64,000 nt of DNA, from positions 248,001-312,000 of the forward strand of contig VCMS01000019.1 of the NCBI GenBank assembly GCA_022539475.1. The letters are read 5' to 3'. A program made the position numbers and the translations under genes. This document shows, piece by piece, positions 20,206-30,187 of the stretch. Each line of letters begins with the position of its first letter. Positions within the stretch are counted from its first letter, which is position 1. Below the pieces are notes generated by a model. The model was not told where the DNA came from. It saw only the letters and a list, made by a program, of their open reading frames with translations, and ran no database searches. This DNA comes from Gracilaria domingensis (Eukaryota > Rhodophyta > Florideophyceae > Gracilariales > Gracilariaceae).

Positions 20206-21350
20206 TCTGTACTCGTATTGTAGATACTCCAATAGAAGCTGAGCTGAGCCCGACGGAGTCAATTCTCCCGTAGAAAGGGCCACAGGCGAAAACGTTGAAG
20301 ACAGGGTGCGAGAACGAATCTCGGAGTGTTTGCCCTTCATTAGCATAAGAACTATCCGTAGAAGTATATCTCTAACGCAATGTATTGTTCAGGAATTGAA
20401 TTGGAAACTGAGATATGCACTGACGGAGAAGAAGGAGAGTCGTTCCAAGTATTAGCTCGAATCCACATGATCTATGGCCTTTTTTTGGGGCTTGAGCGTT
20501 TCCAACTCGATATCACGTTAATGCTTTTAGAGCAACACTCCGAAACGTCATAACCCAAGGAGAGAAGTCGTTGCTACGAGTCCAAGCCTTGGCATACATA
20601 CCTTCTCATCAGAAATGCTTGTTCACCAAAGTAAGACAACGTCTACATCGTAACGAAACGGTTCAGTACATTTAGCGTTGGCTTGCTCCTCTTATAAAAT
20701 TGAACAAGTTTCTTCTGTGATTGAACAGGTCAGGCAAAGAATGTATGGCCCCTCTCTTTGTTGAATTGGTATAAAAGGATTCATTTGTTCCAGTGCTGGG
20801 CTGATTCAAGACCTCTCTTGCACAACAGAGGTAACTCAGAAACTCTGAACGCTCTGGAGTAAAACCATATCTGGCTCGGGTAGACTCAGCATCCGCTTAA
20901 AAGCCAGAACTGGCTCCGTTCCCAAATCTCAGTCGCTTTTGCGATTTTGATAACAAAAGGCTCTGGCCAAAGATGAAATCAACCTCTGCTTATCCGAGAC
21001 GTTGTCTTCAGCCTGGTGAGCTCATGGGCAACCATGGTCGCACAGGTTGGGTTTATTCATGTACCCGTTAAGGAATCTTAATGTGGGGCAATAAAACGCT
21101 TCTAATACTTAGAGAAGTGAGGGAAGCTTCAAAAGTGCTTTGCTTCCTCTGTGCAGAAAATACCAAGGGGTTGCTCCAAACGACTGGTGGTTACGTCAAG
21201 CCTTGACCTCGTTTATAATCCATCTCATTCTGCTAAAGAATCAATCCAGTCCTGTACAGGGTCGCCAGACGATGGTTTTTCGGCTAAAATCGATGCTTGG
21301 TTAGCTAAAGAGTCTTGAATACGAATAGTATGGTAAGAATAAAGAACAGT
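20206..21350. other. Intergenic
   Basis: No open frame of substance and no recognisable RNA gene or repeat in this AT-richer 1.1-kb stretch. Confidence 0.4.
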
Positions 21351-21830
21351 TCACGTACTCATTCCAGCCTTTTCCATTTCCAACGATTGATTCGTTGACT
21401 TCAACTGCGCAATTTCGGCTTCCTTCTCAGCGATTTTGGCAATGTACGCTGATTCGCGAGCACTAACCTGGGTAGTCTGTTATAAATAGAGGGAGAATTA
21501 GATACTGATGGGAAGAGAAAAGTGCATGTGGCCATGAAAGCATCGCCTTATCGGAATACGTAGCCGAATAGAACTTACCACTGCGATTGCACCGCTTGCG
21601 ATCCCAATTACGACGGCTCCAAAGCGCGAGAACTGCAAACATATCAGTTGGAAGTCAGCGACATAGTTATGATGAGTCAGCTTGCTGCATAGAAGCCACG
21701 CCCAATGGGCGATGATATGTGCTTGATGACACATAGATCTTGTGTGCTGGTCACTCACCTGTCTCAAACTCCCAGCTCTGGAATTAATGGACGTCGAGGC
21801 GGCCGCTACTATATCATGTGCCATCTGCAT
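21351..21830 (-). CDS. Small single-span membrane protein with coiled coil (three short exons)
   Basis: Exons are complement(21351..21476, 21579..21632, 21759..21830). Both introns (126 and 102 nt) have good donors (GTGAGT, GTAAGT) and acceptors (TGCAG, AACAG), and all joins are phase 0. The product is 83 residues: an N-terminal polar part (MAHDIVAAASTSINSRAGSLRQ), one hydrophobic helix (FGAVVIGIASGAIAV) and a C-terminal coiled coil (ESAYIAKIAEKEAEIAQLKS), ending in a TGA. The frame stays clean across three exons, which supports it as real. Function unknown; the layout (one span plus a helix) is common in small organelle-membrane subunits. No homologue recognised. Confidence 0.6.
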
Positions 21831-22284
21831 CCTTGGAGAATTAGTTCTCTAATCCGTGATCGACTGGATATCAGGTATGGAAGATATGCGGAATCTGCCT
21901 CGTGCTGGGATGTTCAGCAATACGGGGTTGAGGATCGCTTGTTGTGGCTGTATGCAGAAAATGAGGTTGAACGTTATTCCTGAGAACCGCTCCAAGCCAC
22001 GAGAAGGCAATTTCCGCATCAATTTAATGCCCAAAAAACATCCCTTCATGACAGGTGTCACCATTCACCTTGGTCATTGATCGATGCAGGATGATGAAAG
22101 CAACATGTTCGATACATCTGTGTGGTGTTCTACATCTTTTCGGGAATATTACGCAGTTAGTCGAAGGGCATATTGACGCCGAGCACTGAGTTTCGAGCAA
22201 CTTGTACACCATTTTGTTTCAGTCGCTACTGCACGAACATTTTTCCTCTCCTCGTAAGCGCTCGCTGTTGCTCTTGTTTTCGGA
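21831..22284. other. Intergenic, divergent
   Basis: 454 bp between the small membrane protein gene (minus) and the histidine phosphatase (plus). No features recognised. Confidence 0.35.
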
Positions 22285-23235
22285 ATGCGTATTCTCATCA
22301 TTCGACACGCCGACCCAGAATATGTCAATGATACAATTACACCCGACGGAAGAAAGGAAGCCCTTGCGCTTGCACAGCGCCTCGCAAGCGGTTTGGAAGG
22401 CAAAATTACCCATTTGTACACAAGCCCGAAAGGACGGGCAAGGGCCACAGCCGCTCCAACCGAAGACATTCTTGATATGACTGCTACCGTAGAGCATTGG
22501 ACCAGGGAGCTGTCATACTGGCCTCGGCTTCGTGGTGGTGACCGTCCGGGAGAGGGCGGGCTTGCCATGTGGGACATCCCTGCGACTCAGGTTCGCGCAT
22601 CAGAAGACTTAGGTTCAGTCTCACAATGGGACGTGGTGAATCAACTGAAAACAGTAAAGTCGAACTACGAGACTTTGCAAAAGGAGAGCGACGCATTCAT
22701 CGCTCGCCACGGCTACGTCCGAGAAGATCATCATTATCGCATCGTAAACGCCAATCGCGATATCATTGCAGTTTTCTGCCATGGCGGCTTCGGTTTGACT
22801 TGGCTGTCGCATTTGCTCGGTCTTCCTCTCTCCATGACATGGACTTCCTTTTATCTCCCGCCTAGCTCGGTTACAACAATCTTATTTGATGAGCGTAGCC
22901 CTGATTTTGCGTACCCTCGAGCTATAGGAGTTGGAGATATCGGCCATTTGTATTCCAACAGCCTTGCTCTTGCTGTGAGCAAATATGAGCGTCCCAATGT
23001 TTATGGGAAATGGAAGAGACCGAGCGGCATTAAAGCAAACTTTTGGTAAGTTCGGCAACGAGATGACATATAGCTTCTAGGACTTTCTCGTCATTGCAGG
23101 TTTCTTCCGATTTATGGATTCATTCGTCCCGAGCAGACGTACCAAAGGTACATGATTCCAGCGAAAGCCTTCCGAAGAAATCGATCAGAACGAAACATTG
23201 TCACATTGTCCTTCACCGATGGCACGGATTGGTAG
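22285..23235 (+). CDS. Histidine phosphatase (phosphoglycerate mutase-like) protein, two exons
   Basis: Exon 22285..23045 is joined to exon 23100..23235 by a 54-nt intron (GTAAGT...TTGCAG) in phase 2, giving 298 residues. Reading through the donor instead gives a premature stop after ANFW. Exon 2 adds FLPIYGFIRPEQTYQRYM and ends DGTDW. The N-terminal IIRHADPEY is the RHG-type catalytic histidine motif with Ala for Gly, and VFCHGGFG near residue 165 supplies the second histidine. The family includes phosphatases and mutases acting through a phosphohistidine; the substrate cannot be named. The LYTSPKGRARATA segment is the usual phosphate-pocket region. Cytosolic; no targeting signal seen. Confidence 0.82.
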
Positions 23236-23508
23236 TAAGTCTTGTAATAATTTGGATTTCGCACTCTATATAGTAAGCTAATCAGTAGGCAGTTCGTTTT
23301 AACGTCCTCGTTGTTCAATTCACGTTTCTTCTCGGTAGCGACGGTCCATGACACAAAGCCTTCGAACGCCGCAAGAAACATTTTGTTCTAAAGTCTACTG
23401 TGCTTACTCGCTCTGCATCAATTAGGACGGTCGCTGCCATGCAACCATGCTCCCGATGTAATCATTTATCAATACACCCCGGTAGAAACCACACGCTTTC
23501 ACCTCCAT

Positions 23509-24391
23509 CTAACTCGAACCATTTGCATGGAATGCAGCGATAGCTTGAATGTCGGAAGCGCAGCGTACAGATCTCGGCGGAATAGGTAGATCTGCGTTGA
23601 AATCCACATTTAGCGTTTTCAGCTTGTCCAACATCGACAAATTCGAAGGAAGTGTGGAGAGACAGTTTTCATACACATGTAGTACCTCCAAAGAACCGCA
23701 ATTGCAAATTGAGTCCGGAAGCTTAGATATTTGGTTCCGTCCAATGTTGAGTACTCTGAGCGAGCGCAAGCATCCGATTTCATCGCTTATCTCTTTGATG
23801 CTATTGCCATACACGTGAAGCTCTTCGAGATTTTCGCAACGGAACACGCTTGGTGGGATTGATTTTAGGCGTCCGTTTCCTGCCTGAAGAATCTTAAGCG
23901 CGTGGCTCCCATGAAATGCATCAGGAATTTCCTCAAGAGTTTCACTAAAGCCAATGTCTAATTCACGCAGTTTTGGTAATCCCTGTAGTACTCCATGTTC
24001 GATAGCTCGAAGCGGATTGCATCCAGCATGCAACACTTCAAGATTAGGAAGCTTAGCAATGGCAGCCGGTAAAACTGTAATGCTGTATCAATGTTCCGTA
24101 TAATCACACATGTTTCAGCGTTAGTGCTCGCTGCTCTTCCGCAGATAGTCCACTAATAATGTAAACTTACTCGTTCATGAAAAAATTCAATCGAGTCACA
24201 TGCTGACCAACCCTTTCAAACTCTTTCGATATAATCTTGATGTCTTCATCTGTGAGTAGCATCTGTTGGAGGTCAAGCGTCGAAGCGGATTCAGTTGCAC
24301 ATCGATCAATTTCTGCAAGTGCATCATCGAGCCCCTGAGGTCCTCCTTCGAGTTTGGACATAAACTCTGCGAGACTTGAAGACACTTGCAT
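23509..24391 (-). CDS. Leucine-rich repeat protein (two exons)
   Basis: Exons are complement(23509..24082, 24171..24391). The 88-nt intron (GTAAGT...ATACAG) is in phase 2 and restores the repeat across the junction (RLNFFMND, then ITVLPAAIAKLPNL). The product is 264 residues. An N-terminal helical cap of about 60 residues precedes roughly seven LRRs of the Leu-x2-Leu-x-Leu...Leu-Pro type (LEELHVYGNSIKEISDEIG, LRVLNIGRNQISKLPDSIC, LEVLHVYENCLSTLPSNL). These resemble plant intracellular Ras-group and RSU1-like LRR proteins. No kinase domain, signal peptide or membrane span. A scaffold role is inference. Confidence 0.8.
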
Positions 24392-24883
24392 GCTTAGGCG
24401 TATTAAACGGCCAGTCCGTTCGTATAAACAGAACAGTTAGCTGAGAACGAGCCCTAAGACGCGGCTCGCAGAACTATTGGGGAGCAAGATCAAAAAAAAT
24501 CCAGTGGTTAGGATGGGTTTGAACGAGAAGCAGTGGTCGTGAATACTCAAGAGAGACATTCTGGCCCACAACATCTGGGCCGCACGGGCGAAGCAAACGA
24601 CGCACAGGACCTGCTATACTGCAGAATCAATGTTGCAGATCACTCGAATGAACAACAGGGCATCACGAATTCGCTTACAGCGCATCCGTAGTACACGTAC
24701 GTGTAGATAGGTGATCTACCAGTGTGCTCTACCTTCGCGCGATGAGAAAGCTTGGACGCTAGCATCCTATCAGACATGTCTAGAAGTAATAACGGACGTG
24801 GACATACAGAAACGAACTGATTACACCTGAAGTTTTGTGTGTGGCAGAAGAGAACAGGTTGGTTTGAATCGGAGTCAGAAACT
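24392..24883. other. Intergenic
   Basis: 492 bp between two minus-strand genes. It should contain the LRR gene promoter and the 3' region of uL1m. No element recognised. Confidence 0.35.
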
Positions 24884-25765
24884 TTACCTAGTCTCTGCGA
24901 TCTGTCGCATAAGGGTTTGGCGATCAATCTTGACAGAGGGCCCCATACTTGAACATATGGTGGCCTTGAGGAGATATTTCCCTTTTAAGGAAGCCGGCCT
25001 CACTGAAAGAATATGCTTCACAGACTGAATAGTGTTTTCTACCAACGCCTCATCAGGAAAACTCATCTTTCCAACATGAAGATGCATATTACCCTCTTTA
25101 TCTGTTCGGTAGCACAAGCGGCCCTTCTTAACTTCCTTGACAGCGTTCTCGATATCGTCTGTCACAGTCTTAGTTTTCTGACTGGGCAAAAGTCCTTTTG
25201 GTCCAAGTATTCTTCCAAGCTTCGCAGCAACCTTTTCAAACATATGAGGCTCAGCTATGCAAGCGGCAAATCCTTTTAAGGTTTTCCCTTTTTCGTTTGC
25301 AATTCTATCAATGAGTTCGTGTGCTCCAGCCAGATCCGCCCCAGCTGCAAGGGCGCGCTTCGCTTGCTCATCTTCTGCGATAACAGCTACCTTATCATGT
25401 CTTCCAGTTCCATGTGGCAACTGGATTACACCACGCAAATTATGATCGGCATGTCGAGGGTCAATATTGAGTCGCAGAATAAGCTCTAGAGATTCGTCAA
25501 ATTTTGCCCATTGAGATGCTCGCACATGTGATAAAGCGGTGGATAAATCGTACTCAGCGCTTCGATCGTAGGGATACTTTGAGCGATTTGCAGGGGTTGG
25601 AGCTGCCCGCCTTTCGCGCTTGAGACGTCTCCATCGGCTCAGAGGGCGCGCCGGTTCTTCTTCCTCCGCAGAAGTAAAGTTGCCTAAAGTGGCGTAGTTG
25701 AGGTGGAACGGAACGCGGATCCGAAACGATGCGCGAGGCAAAACAGCGCGTACGGAGGCGAGCAT
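24884..25765 (-). CDS. MRPL1: Mitochondrial ribosomal protein uL1 (L1)
   Basis: 293 residues, single exon. uL1 forms the L1 stalk of the large ribosomal subunit and helps release deacylated tRNA. The N-terminal 30 residues (MLASVRAVLPRASFRIRVPF) are basic and amphipathic, consistent with a mitochondrial presequence, followed by a charged linker. The ribosomal L1 domain covers the rest: VIQLPHGTGRHDKVAVIAE, the signature near LGRILGPKGLLPSQKTKTV, and the closing KATICSSMGPSVKID. A plastid uL1 cannot be wholly excluded, since in red algae the plastid copy is usually plastid-encoded and the nuclear one mitochondrial; that background favours the mitochondrion. Confidence 0.88.
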   Translation of the reverse strand: MLASVRAVLPRASFRIRVPFHLNYATLGNFTSAEEEEPARPLSRWRRLKRERRAAPTPANRSKYPYDRSAEYDLSTALSHVRASQWAKFDESLELILRLNIDPRHADHNLRGVIQLPHGTGRHDKVAVIAEDEQAKRALAAGADLAGAHELIDRIANEKGKTLKGFAACIAEPHMFEKVAAKLGRILGPKGLLPSQKTKTVTDDIENAVKEVKKGRLCYRTDKEGNMHLHVGKMSFPDEALVENTIQSVKHILSVRPASLKGKYLLKATICSSMGPSVKIDRQTLMRQIAETR

Positions 25766-26303
25766 CTGGACAATAGGTGCTGCTTAGCGCTCTACTCTAG
25801 GAGCAGCGTGTTTGTCACTGTGCACGAGCATTCAAGCCCAGTCTTCGTCACTCGGATCATCCACCTTGGATGCCGATGGATCATGTCCAACTCTGAGAGC
25901 AGAGCTGCACGAAGAATGGCTGCGTTGAAGTGCACCGGTGCCGACACAGAAACACGCGCTCAAGAATGTGCAACTTGTGCACGTGTGAACCTTTTCGCGC
26001 GTCTGTAAGGTTATCGACGGAATGACGTGGTGCACAATCACCGCAACCAAGCACGTGACGCTGCTGGACTGGTGATGATTTCAGATGACCTGCAAGACTC
26101 CTGGTTGAGTACAACTCTGGTCTCAAGAGCCGCGAGACCTACGTCTGTAAACAGAGAAGGAAAACAAATATCGCCTTCAGCATCCAACAGGAGAAAGCTA
26201 CTTCTGCTCTGCGGATTTGTGGTGACTACCTTGTCGGAAAGCGTTGCAGCGTTCCGGAGTCTTCCTCTCGGTATAGCGATTGTCATTCTGCGTGTTCGTC
26301 AAC
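25766..26303. promoter_or_regulatory. Divergent upstream region of uL1m and IST1-like gene
   Basis: 538 bp between divergent start codons. The promoters must lie here (inference); no specific motif is evident. Confidence 0.35.
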
Positions 26304-27575
26304 ATGGGGTTTTTCCGCCGCGGAAAGTCACGCCAGGTTACCAACGAGCCTCTTCCGGAATGGGACGACACACGCTGGCGTTCTCATCTTCGAGCTAGCG
26401 CTCTTGGTGTTGAACACCACTGCAACTTGTACGTTGAAGTGATCAACAACGAAAGAAGGGAAGCTGCCACATATTTCAAAGACAACGATGAGGCGCGAGC
26501 AAGAAGTCACGCGGAGTCCTCTTTTAAGAACAAACGCATCATTTCCGCTCTTGGCGCACTAGCCCCGATTACGAACGCACTTCATCAAAGACCAGAGCCG
26601 CTGGCTGGTTATACTTCTATTGCGACAATCCCGGACCCTGCTCGTTCCGACATCATAACCATCATCTACGCTGCTAGCCGCTTGCAAATGTCATACCTTA
26701 CGGACATGGTCGAGTTTCTTCGTGAACAGTTCGGATCCTACCATATTGAGCAAATTCAGCAAGGCATTGGTGATTTATTCCTGCATGTCAATCCAACCGT
26801 TCGTGACTCGCTCTCCACCATGACGCCATCTCGTGAGGACGCAAATACTGAGATAGCCTCGGCAGTGAAGGAATATTATGGGGTCTCCGTAAATCCAGTC
26901 CCCGTTCATCCCGTTACACAAGACTCAACGTCAGTTTCAAGCAGGGTCCCACCCCCACCATTTTCAGCTTCGGCGCAGAGCAATGTAGCCAACGTGCCAC
27001 TGCCGCCGCCAGTGCGAACGTCAAAAGATGCAATGCGCAAATCTCACACGACACCGTTATCTGGTCATTCTTCTGAAATTGGGCCAACGTCACCCGAGCT
27101 TCATAACCCACAGGGTGTACCGCGACATGAGCATAATCTCAAGACCCCGTCTCCCCCGCGTCCAGAACGGAATAGAATGTTCGCCGCTCGTACGGAAACG
27201 CCACAACAGAATACGGAGCATACGCTTCAGAATCAGGAACAAATGGAAAAGCCGTTTACTTCTGCTGCTGACGATATCGGAATACCGACGGGACGTTCTT
27301 TGTTCACGGACCAGGTTGAAGCACCCAAGAACTCGGAACAGCGCGCAGTGCCGATATCGCAACCAAGTGAACTAGTTCAAATGAACAATACTCCTGCATC
27401 AGTGAAAAAGACTCAGGATGTTTCGTCGCAGAAGTCTCGTTCTTTGCGCGAAGACAATTTGAAGCCAGATCGAAGTACACCGGATCACTTGAAGAATTTT
27501 CAGGATTCAGATGAGATGCTGTTCAGGAGATATGCACAACTGAAGGAAGTTTGGGAACTCGTTGCAGTTTCATAA
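26304..27575 (+). CDS. IST1-like ESCRT-III regulator
   Basis: 423 residues from the ATG at MGFFRRGK. The first 190 residues fit the Ist1/ESCRT-III helical fold: a basic first helix, KDNDEARARSHAESSFKNKRI, IIYAASRLQMSYLTDMVEFLREQFG and the VNPTVRDSLSTMTPS helix that precedes the IASAVKEYYGV end of the domain. Ist1 controls Vps4 recruitment in multivesicular-body sorting and cytokinesis. The C-terminal half is a disordered Pro/Ser/Gln-rich region; such tails usually carry short Vps4 (MIM/MIT)-binding motifs, and the last helix (MLFRRYAQLKEVWEL) is a candidate, though this is inference. Single exon. Confidence 0.75.
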   Translation: MGFFRRGKSRQVTNEPLPEWDDTRWRSHLRASALGVEHHCNLYVEVINNERREAATYFKDNDEARARSHAESSFKNKRIISALGALAPITNALHQRPEPLAGYTSIATIPDPARSDIITIIYAASRLQMSYLTDMVEFLREQFGSYHIEQIQQGIGDLFLHVNPTVRDSLSTMTPSREDANTEIASAVKEYYGVSVNPVPVHPVTQDSTSVSSRVPPPPFSASAQSNVANVPLPPPVRTSKDAMRKSHTTPLSGHSSEIGPTSPELHNPQGVPRHEHNLKTPSPPRPERNRMFAARTETPQQNTEHTLQNQEQMEKPFTSAADDIGIPTGRSLFTDQVEAPKNSEQRAVPISQPSELVQMNNTPASVKKTQDVSSQKSRSLREDNLKPDRSTPDHLKNFQDSDEMLFRRYAQLKEVWELVAVS

Positions 27576-27956
27576 GCAAGTGATACACAGCCACGGCAAG
27601 TTCTGTGGACTTCAACTTGAGATGGACATTTTGACGGACTTTCCAATAAATGCAATTGGTGATCATGTATTACTGATGCTTGACTTACGGAATACGTGGT
27701 TGATATGTTGATATCACTTGCAATTGCGATAGCCAGGCACATGTACCATGCGGTAGGATAGAGTGATCAGCAGTAGACGATGGAAACGTGGAGCCTTATC
27801 GCTTGTGTGTGCCGGATAAGAATCTTTGTTCACTGCGTTCAACTAAGCGCCAAAAAAACCAATCATGAAATCTAAGCGACAAATGCCCACTCGTCCAGAG
27901 GGAACAATCACCTCTTCCAAAACGTGGTCTTCAGATATGCGAGCAAGAGACACACA
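27576..27956. other. Intergenic between convergent genes
   Basis: 381 bp between the convergent IST1-like and SNARE genes. Nothing recognised. Confidence 0.35.
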
Positions 27957-28364
27957 TCAAAATATGAAATGAATAACTGCTTCGAACAGAAGTATGATGA
28001 GAAGTACAAGTGGCCATAGTAAGAGACAGAAGGAGCGAATGTTGTACGGCGAAACTGAAAGTCCTTCAGTTCCACGATCTGTTCTGACGACATGATTAGA
28101 CACTCTTTCCATGCCATGAGAAATTTCGTCGAGCATGACATTCTGTGAATCAACTTCGTTGTACATCAGCCCAGCTATTCGTTTTACGGACTCCACGCCT
28201 GTAGCAAGTCCTTGGAGGTCTTTATCTTGTGTGACAAGAGCAAGCCGTTGTTGTTCCAGCACTTGCTCTGCAGAAAGCGCTGCTTCATTTAAACTGCCAT
28301 AAGCGGATGCACTGGATGCAGGCTTTCGGTCACCAAGGAGTTCTTCGCGTGCTGAGAAGGACAT
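27957..28364 (-). CDS. Qc-type SNARE protein
   Basis: 135 residues from the ATG at 28364 (MSFSAREELLG). The SNARE motif runs from about residue 35 to 95 (VLEQQRLALVTQDKDLQGLATGVESVKRIAGLMYNEV) with the central glutamine in SQNVMLDEI, so it is a Q-SNARE. It is followed by a short linker and a C-terminal membrane anchor (SFCLLLWPLVLLIILLFEAVI). The short N-terminal part and sequence pattern point to the Qc group (Bet1/Syntaxin-8/SYP5-6-like), acting in Golgi or endosomal fusion. Which compartment cannot be told. A SLY1 homologue elsewhere in the window serves the same kind of pathway, but the genes are not adjacent. Confidence 0.75.
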   Translation of the reverse strand: MSFSAREELLGDRKPASSASAYGSLNEAALSAEQVLEQQRLALVTQDKDLQGLATGVESVKRIAGLMYNEVDSQNVMLDEISHGMERVSNHVVRTDRGTEGLSVSPYNIRSFCLLLWPLVLLIILLFEAVIHFIF

Positions 28365-29085
28365 TGCTTTCGTAGAAAGAAAGGACAGCACAGGCTGCGG
28401 TTCAGCAAGACTTTTCTTCCTGTAGCTCCGCTCCTAAATAGGATGTAGGTTGATGATGATGATGATTCTCTTCGAAAAATGGGTCTCGTTCGTTTGTCTC
28501 AGGCGAACCGTTGGAGGCGGCAGACGGAGTTGATTTATTTATAGCAGGGGCTGCGTACAATATGCTCCAATCGACGCGATGCGGTACGAAACCGTTGTAT
28601 TCCAGCGCTGGGTTAATGCTTCGTAACAGGTAAGCTACGAGACGTAACGTGCTTCTGAACTTCGCTAGCTCACTCTCGGACGAAAGCTATGCCTGTGGCA
28701 ATGCCGTCTCGTTCGTATCCCCCTCGCAACGGGTCGCCGTTCCTTTCAGCGGTGCGTTATGCATTCATTGGCAATGCACAGGTGGCAGTGCCACAGCGGC
28801 ACCTGTCCAACCCGCCAGAGCAAAAAAGATGCGAACCGCGAAAAAAATGAAACAAAAATAACGAAAGAACTTTTCACAATTTTCCCAAAAATCTTGGCGT
28901 GACAACTTGTGAAATCGGAACACGGCCAGTTGAGATGCCGCCCTGCATCGAAGTCATCAAGATCTTTTCGACAGATCTCGCTTCGAGATTCAATATTTCT
29001 TCCTTCGTGAACAACAGTCTAGAATCAAACTAAAAGGTTGGAAAAGAACGTCAAGGCCGAATTCGAGACCTACCTAACACACGAG
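28365..29085. other. Divergent intergenic region
   Basis: 721 bp between the SNARE and the Cys/His-domain gene. It holds a short (GAT)n run near 28452. No other feature recognised. Confidence 0.35.
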
Positions 29086-29481
29086 ATGAACGAGAGGTGT
29101 ATATCCCAGCACCCAAGTCTAAGTTTCGCTCACACTATTTTCAGGGGAAAGGCTCTACCATCGTTTGCAAAATCCCAGTCATTGACCTGCCAAAAGTCCA
29201 GTGGCTTCGGTATCCGAGTCAAAACTTGTCAAAGGCGTGAAGTTCAGATGCGTAATGATGTCCACCTATTGAAGGTCTGTCGAATTTGCAAAGAGCGGTT
29301 CTACCCAGAAGAAAATGGGCCAAGCTCATGCCGAAGACACACTGAGAGGTATTCAGGGCGTCTACTGCGTGTAGAACCAACCGAGACAAGCGACTTGACA
29401 TTCTTCTATGATTGCTGCGGAGCCACTGACGTCCATGCGCCCGGTTGCACGTACGGATATCATGAATCCTATGACGATTGA
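29086..29481 (+). CDS. Small Cys/His-domain protein (putative zinc-binding)
   Basis: 131 residues from the ATG at MNERCISQ. The C-terminal 70 residues form a compact domain: CRICKERFYPEENGPSSCRRH, then FFYDCCGA, then APGCTYGYHESYDD. The spaced C-x2-C, C-x2-H, CCG, PGC and H-x2-YDD motifs resemble a conserved Cys/His domain seen in plant and algal proteins of unknown function and probably bind zinc. The N-terminal 60 residues are basic and Ser/Phe-containing and could be an organelle leader (inference). An alternative start is the ATG at MRNDVHLL just before the domain. Confidence 0.6.
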   Translation: MNERCISQHPSLSFAHTIFRGKALPSFAKSQSLTCQKSSGFGIRVKTCQRREVQMRNDVHLLKVCRICKERFYPEENGPSSCRRHTERYSGRLLRVEPTETSDLTFFYDCCGATDVHAPGCTYGYHESYDD

Positions 29482-30187
29482 CATAGTTTTTAGTATCGAT
29501 ATCGAAGCTTATCCCGTAGCCCTGTAGTGACAAACGTAGAGAGGTTCTCTACGCCCATTCTTTGCATGCACCTTTGGACATTCAAGTCAACTTGGATTGT
29601 GCTTTACGAAGTGGCGAAGACGAACATAGGTACCGCACATAGAGAATCGTACAGCCTTGCGATAATTCTATCTGTCGAGATGTGTGACACAGGATTTGGA
29701 GCAAGGGAGCAAGACAATTCCGTGTCGCAAATGATATCATCATTGCATGCCTTGGAGGTGTTTGAGCATACATTTCCCTACTACCGTTGCGATACATTCC
29801 CTGTCCCCTCGGAAGGAGGGGCGTTGGCTTGTATGTACAGAAAAACAAGATACACATGTCCTTCGTGGAGACCTCCAGAAGGAGCGATGCCTAGAGTAAC
29901 AATATTGCTAAAGCTATGTTTGCCGTCAAAGTTTTGCAAAGTTGTCATCATGTTTTCCAGTCCTCTTTTGTTCTTTCCCCGTGGGTTTATGCGTTCTTCT
30001 TAAAGTATGTGTCCCTTGCGGAAATGACAGACTTGCTTCCGAAATTAGGCTGTAGTGGTGCGAAAGATGCGCAATTTCTGGTCATTCTTTGAAGAAGTTT
30101 ACCTCGCAAGACCCTTCAAGGAAAAACATGTCGATCTGCAGGTATTTAGTGATATAGGGCTATAGACTATAGTCTACAGAGTGTAAG
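29482..30187. other. Intergenic
   Basis: 706 bp upstream of the ValRS stop. A plus-strand frame (29527-30003) has no recognisable domain and was not called. Confidence 0.35.

Noticed and set aside
29527..30003. A 158-codon plus-strand frame
   Set aside because: No domain or signal recognised; the first ATG is internal and composition is non-distinct.
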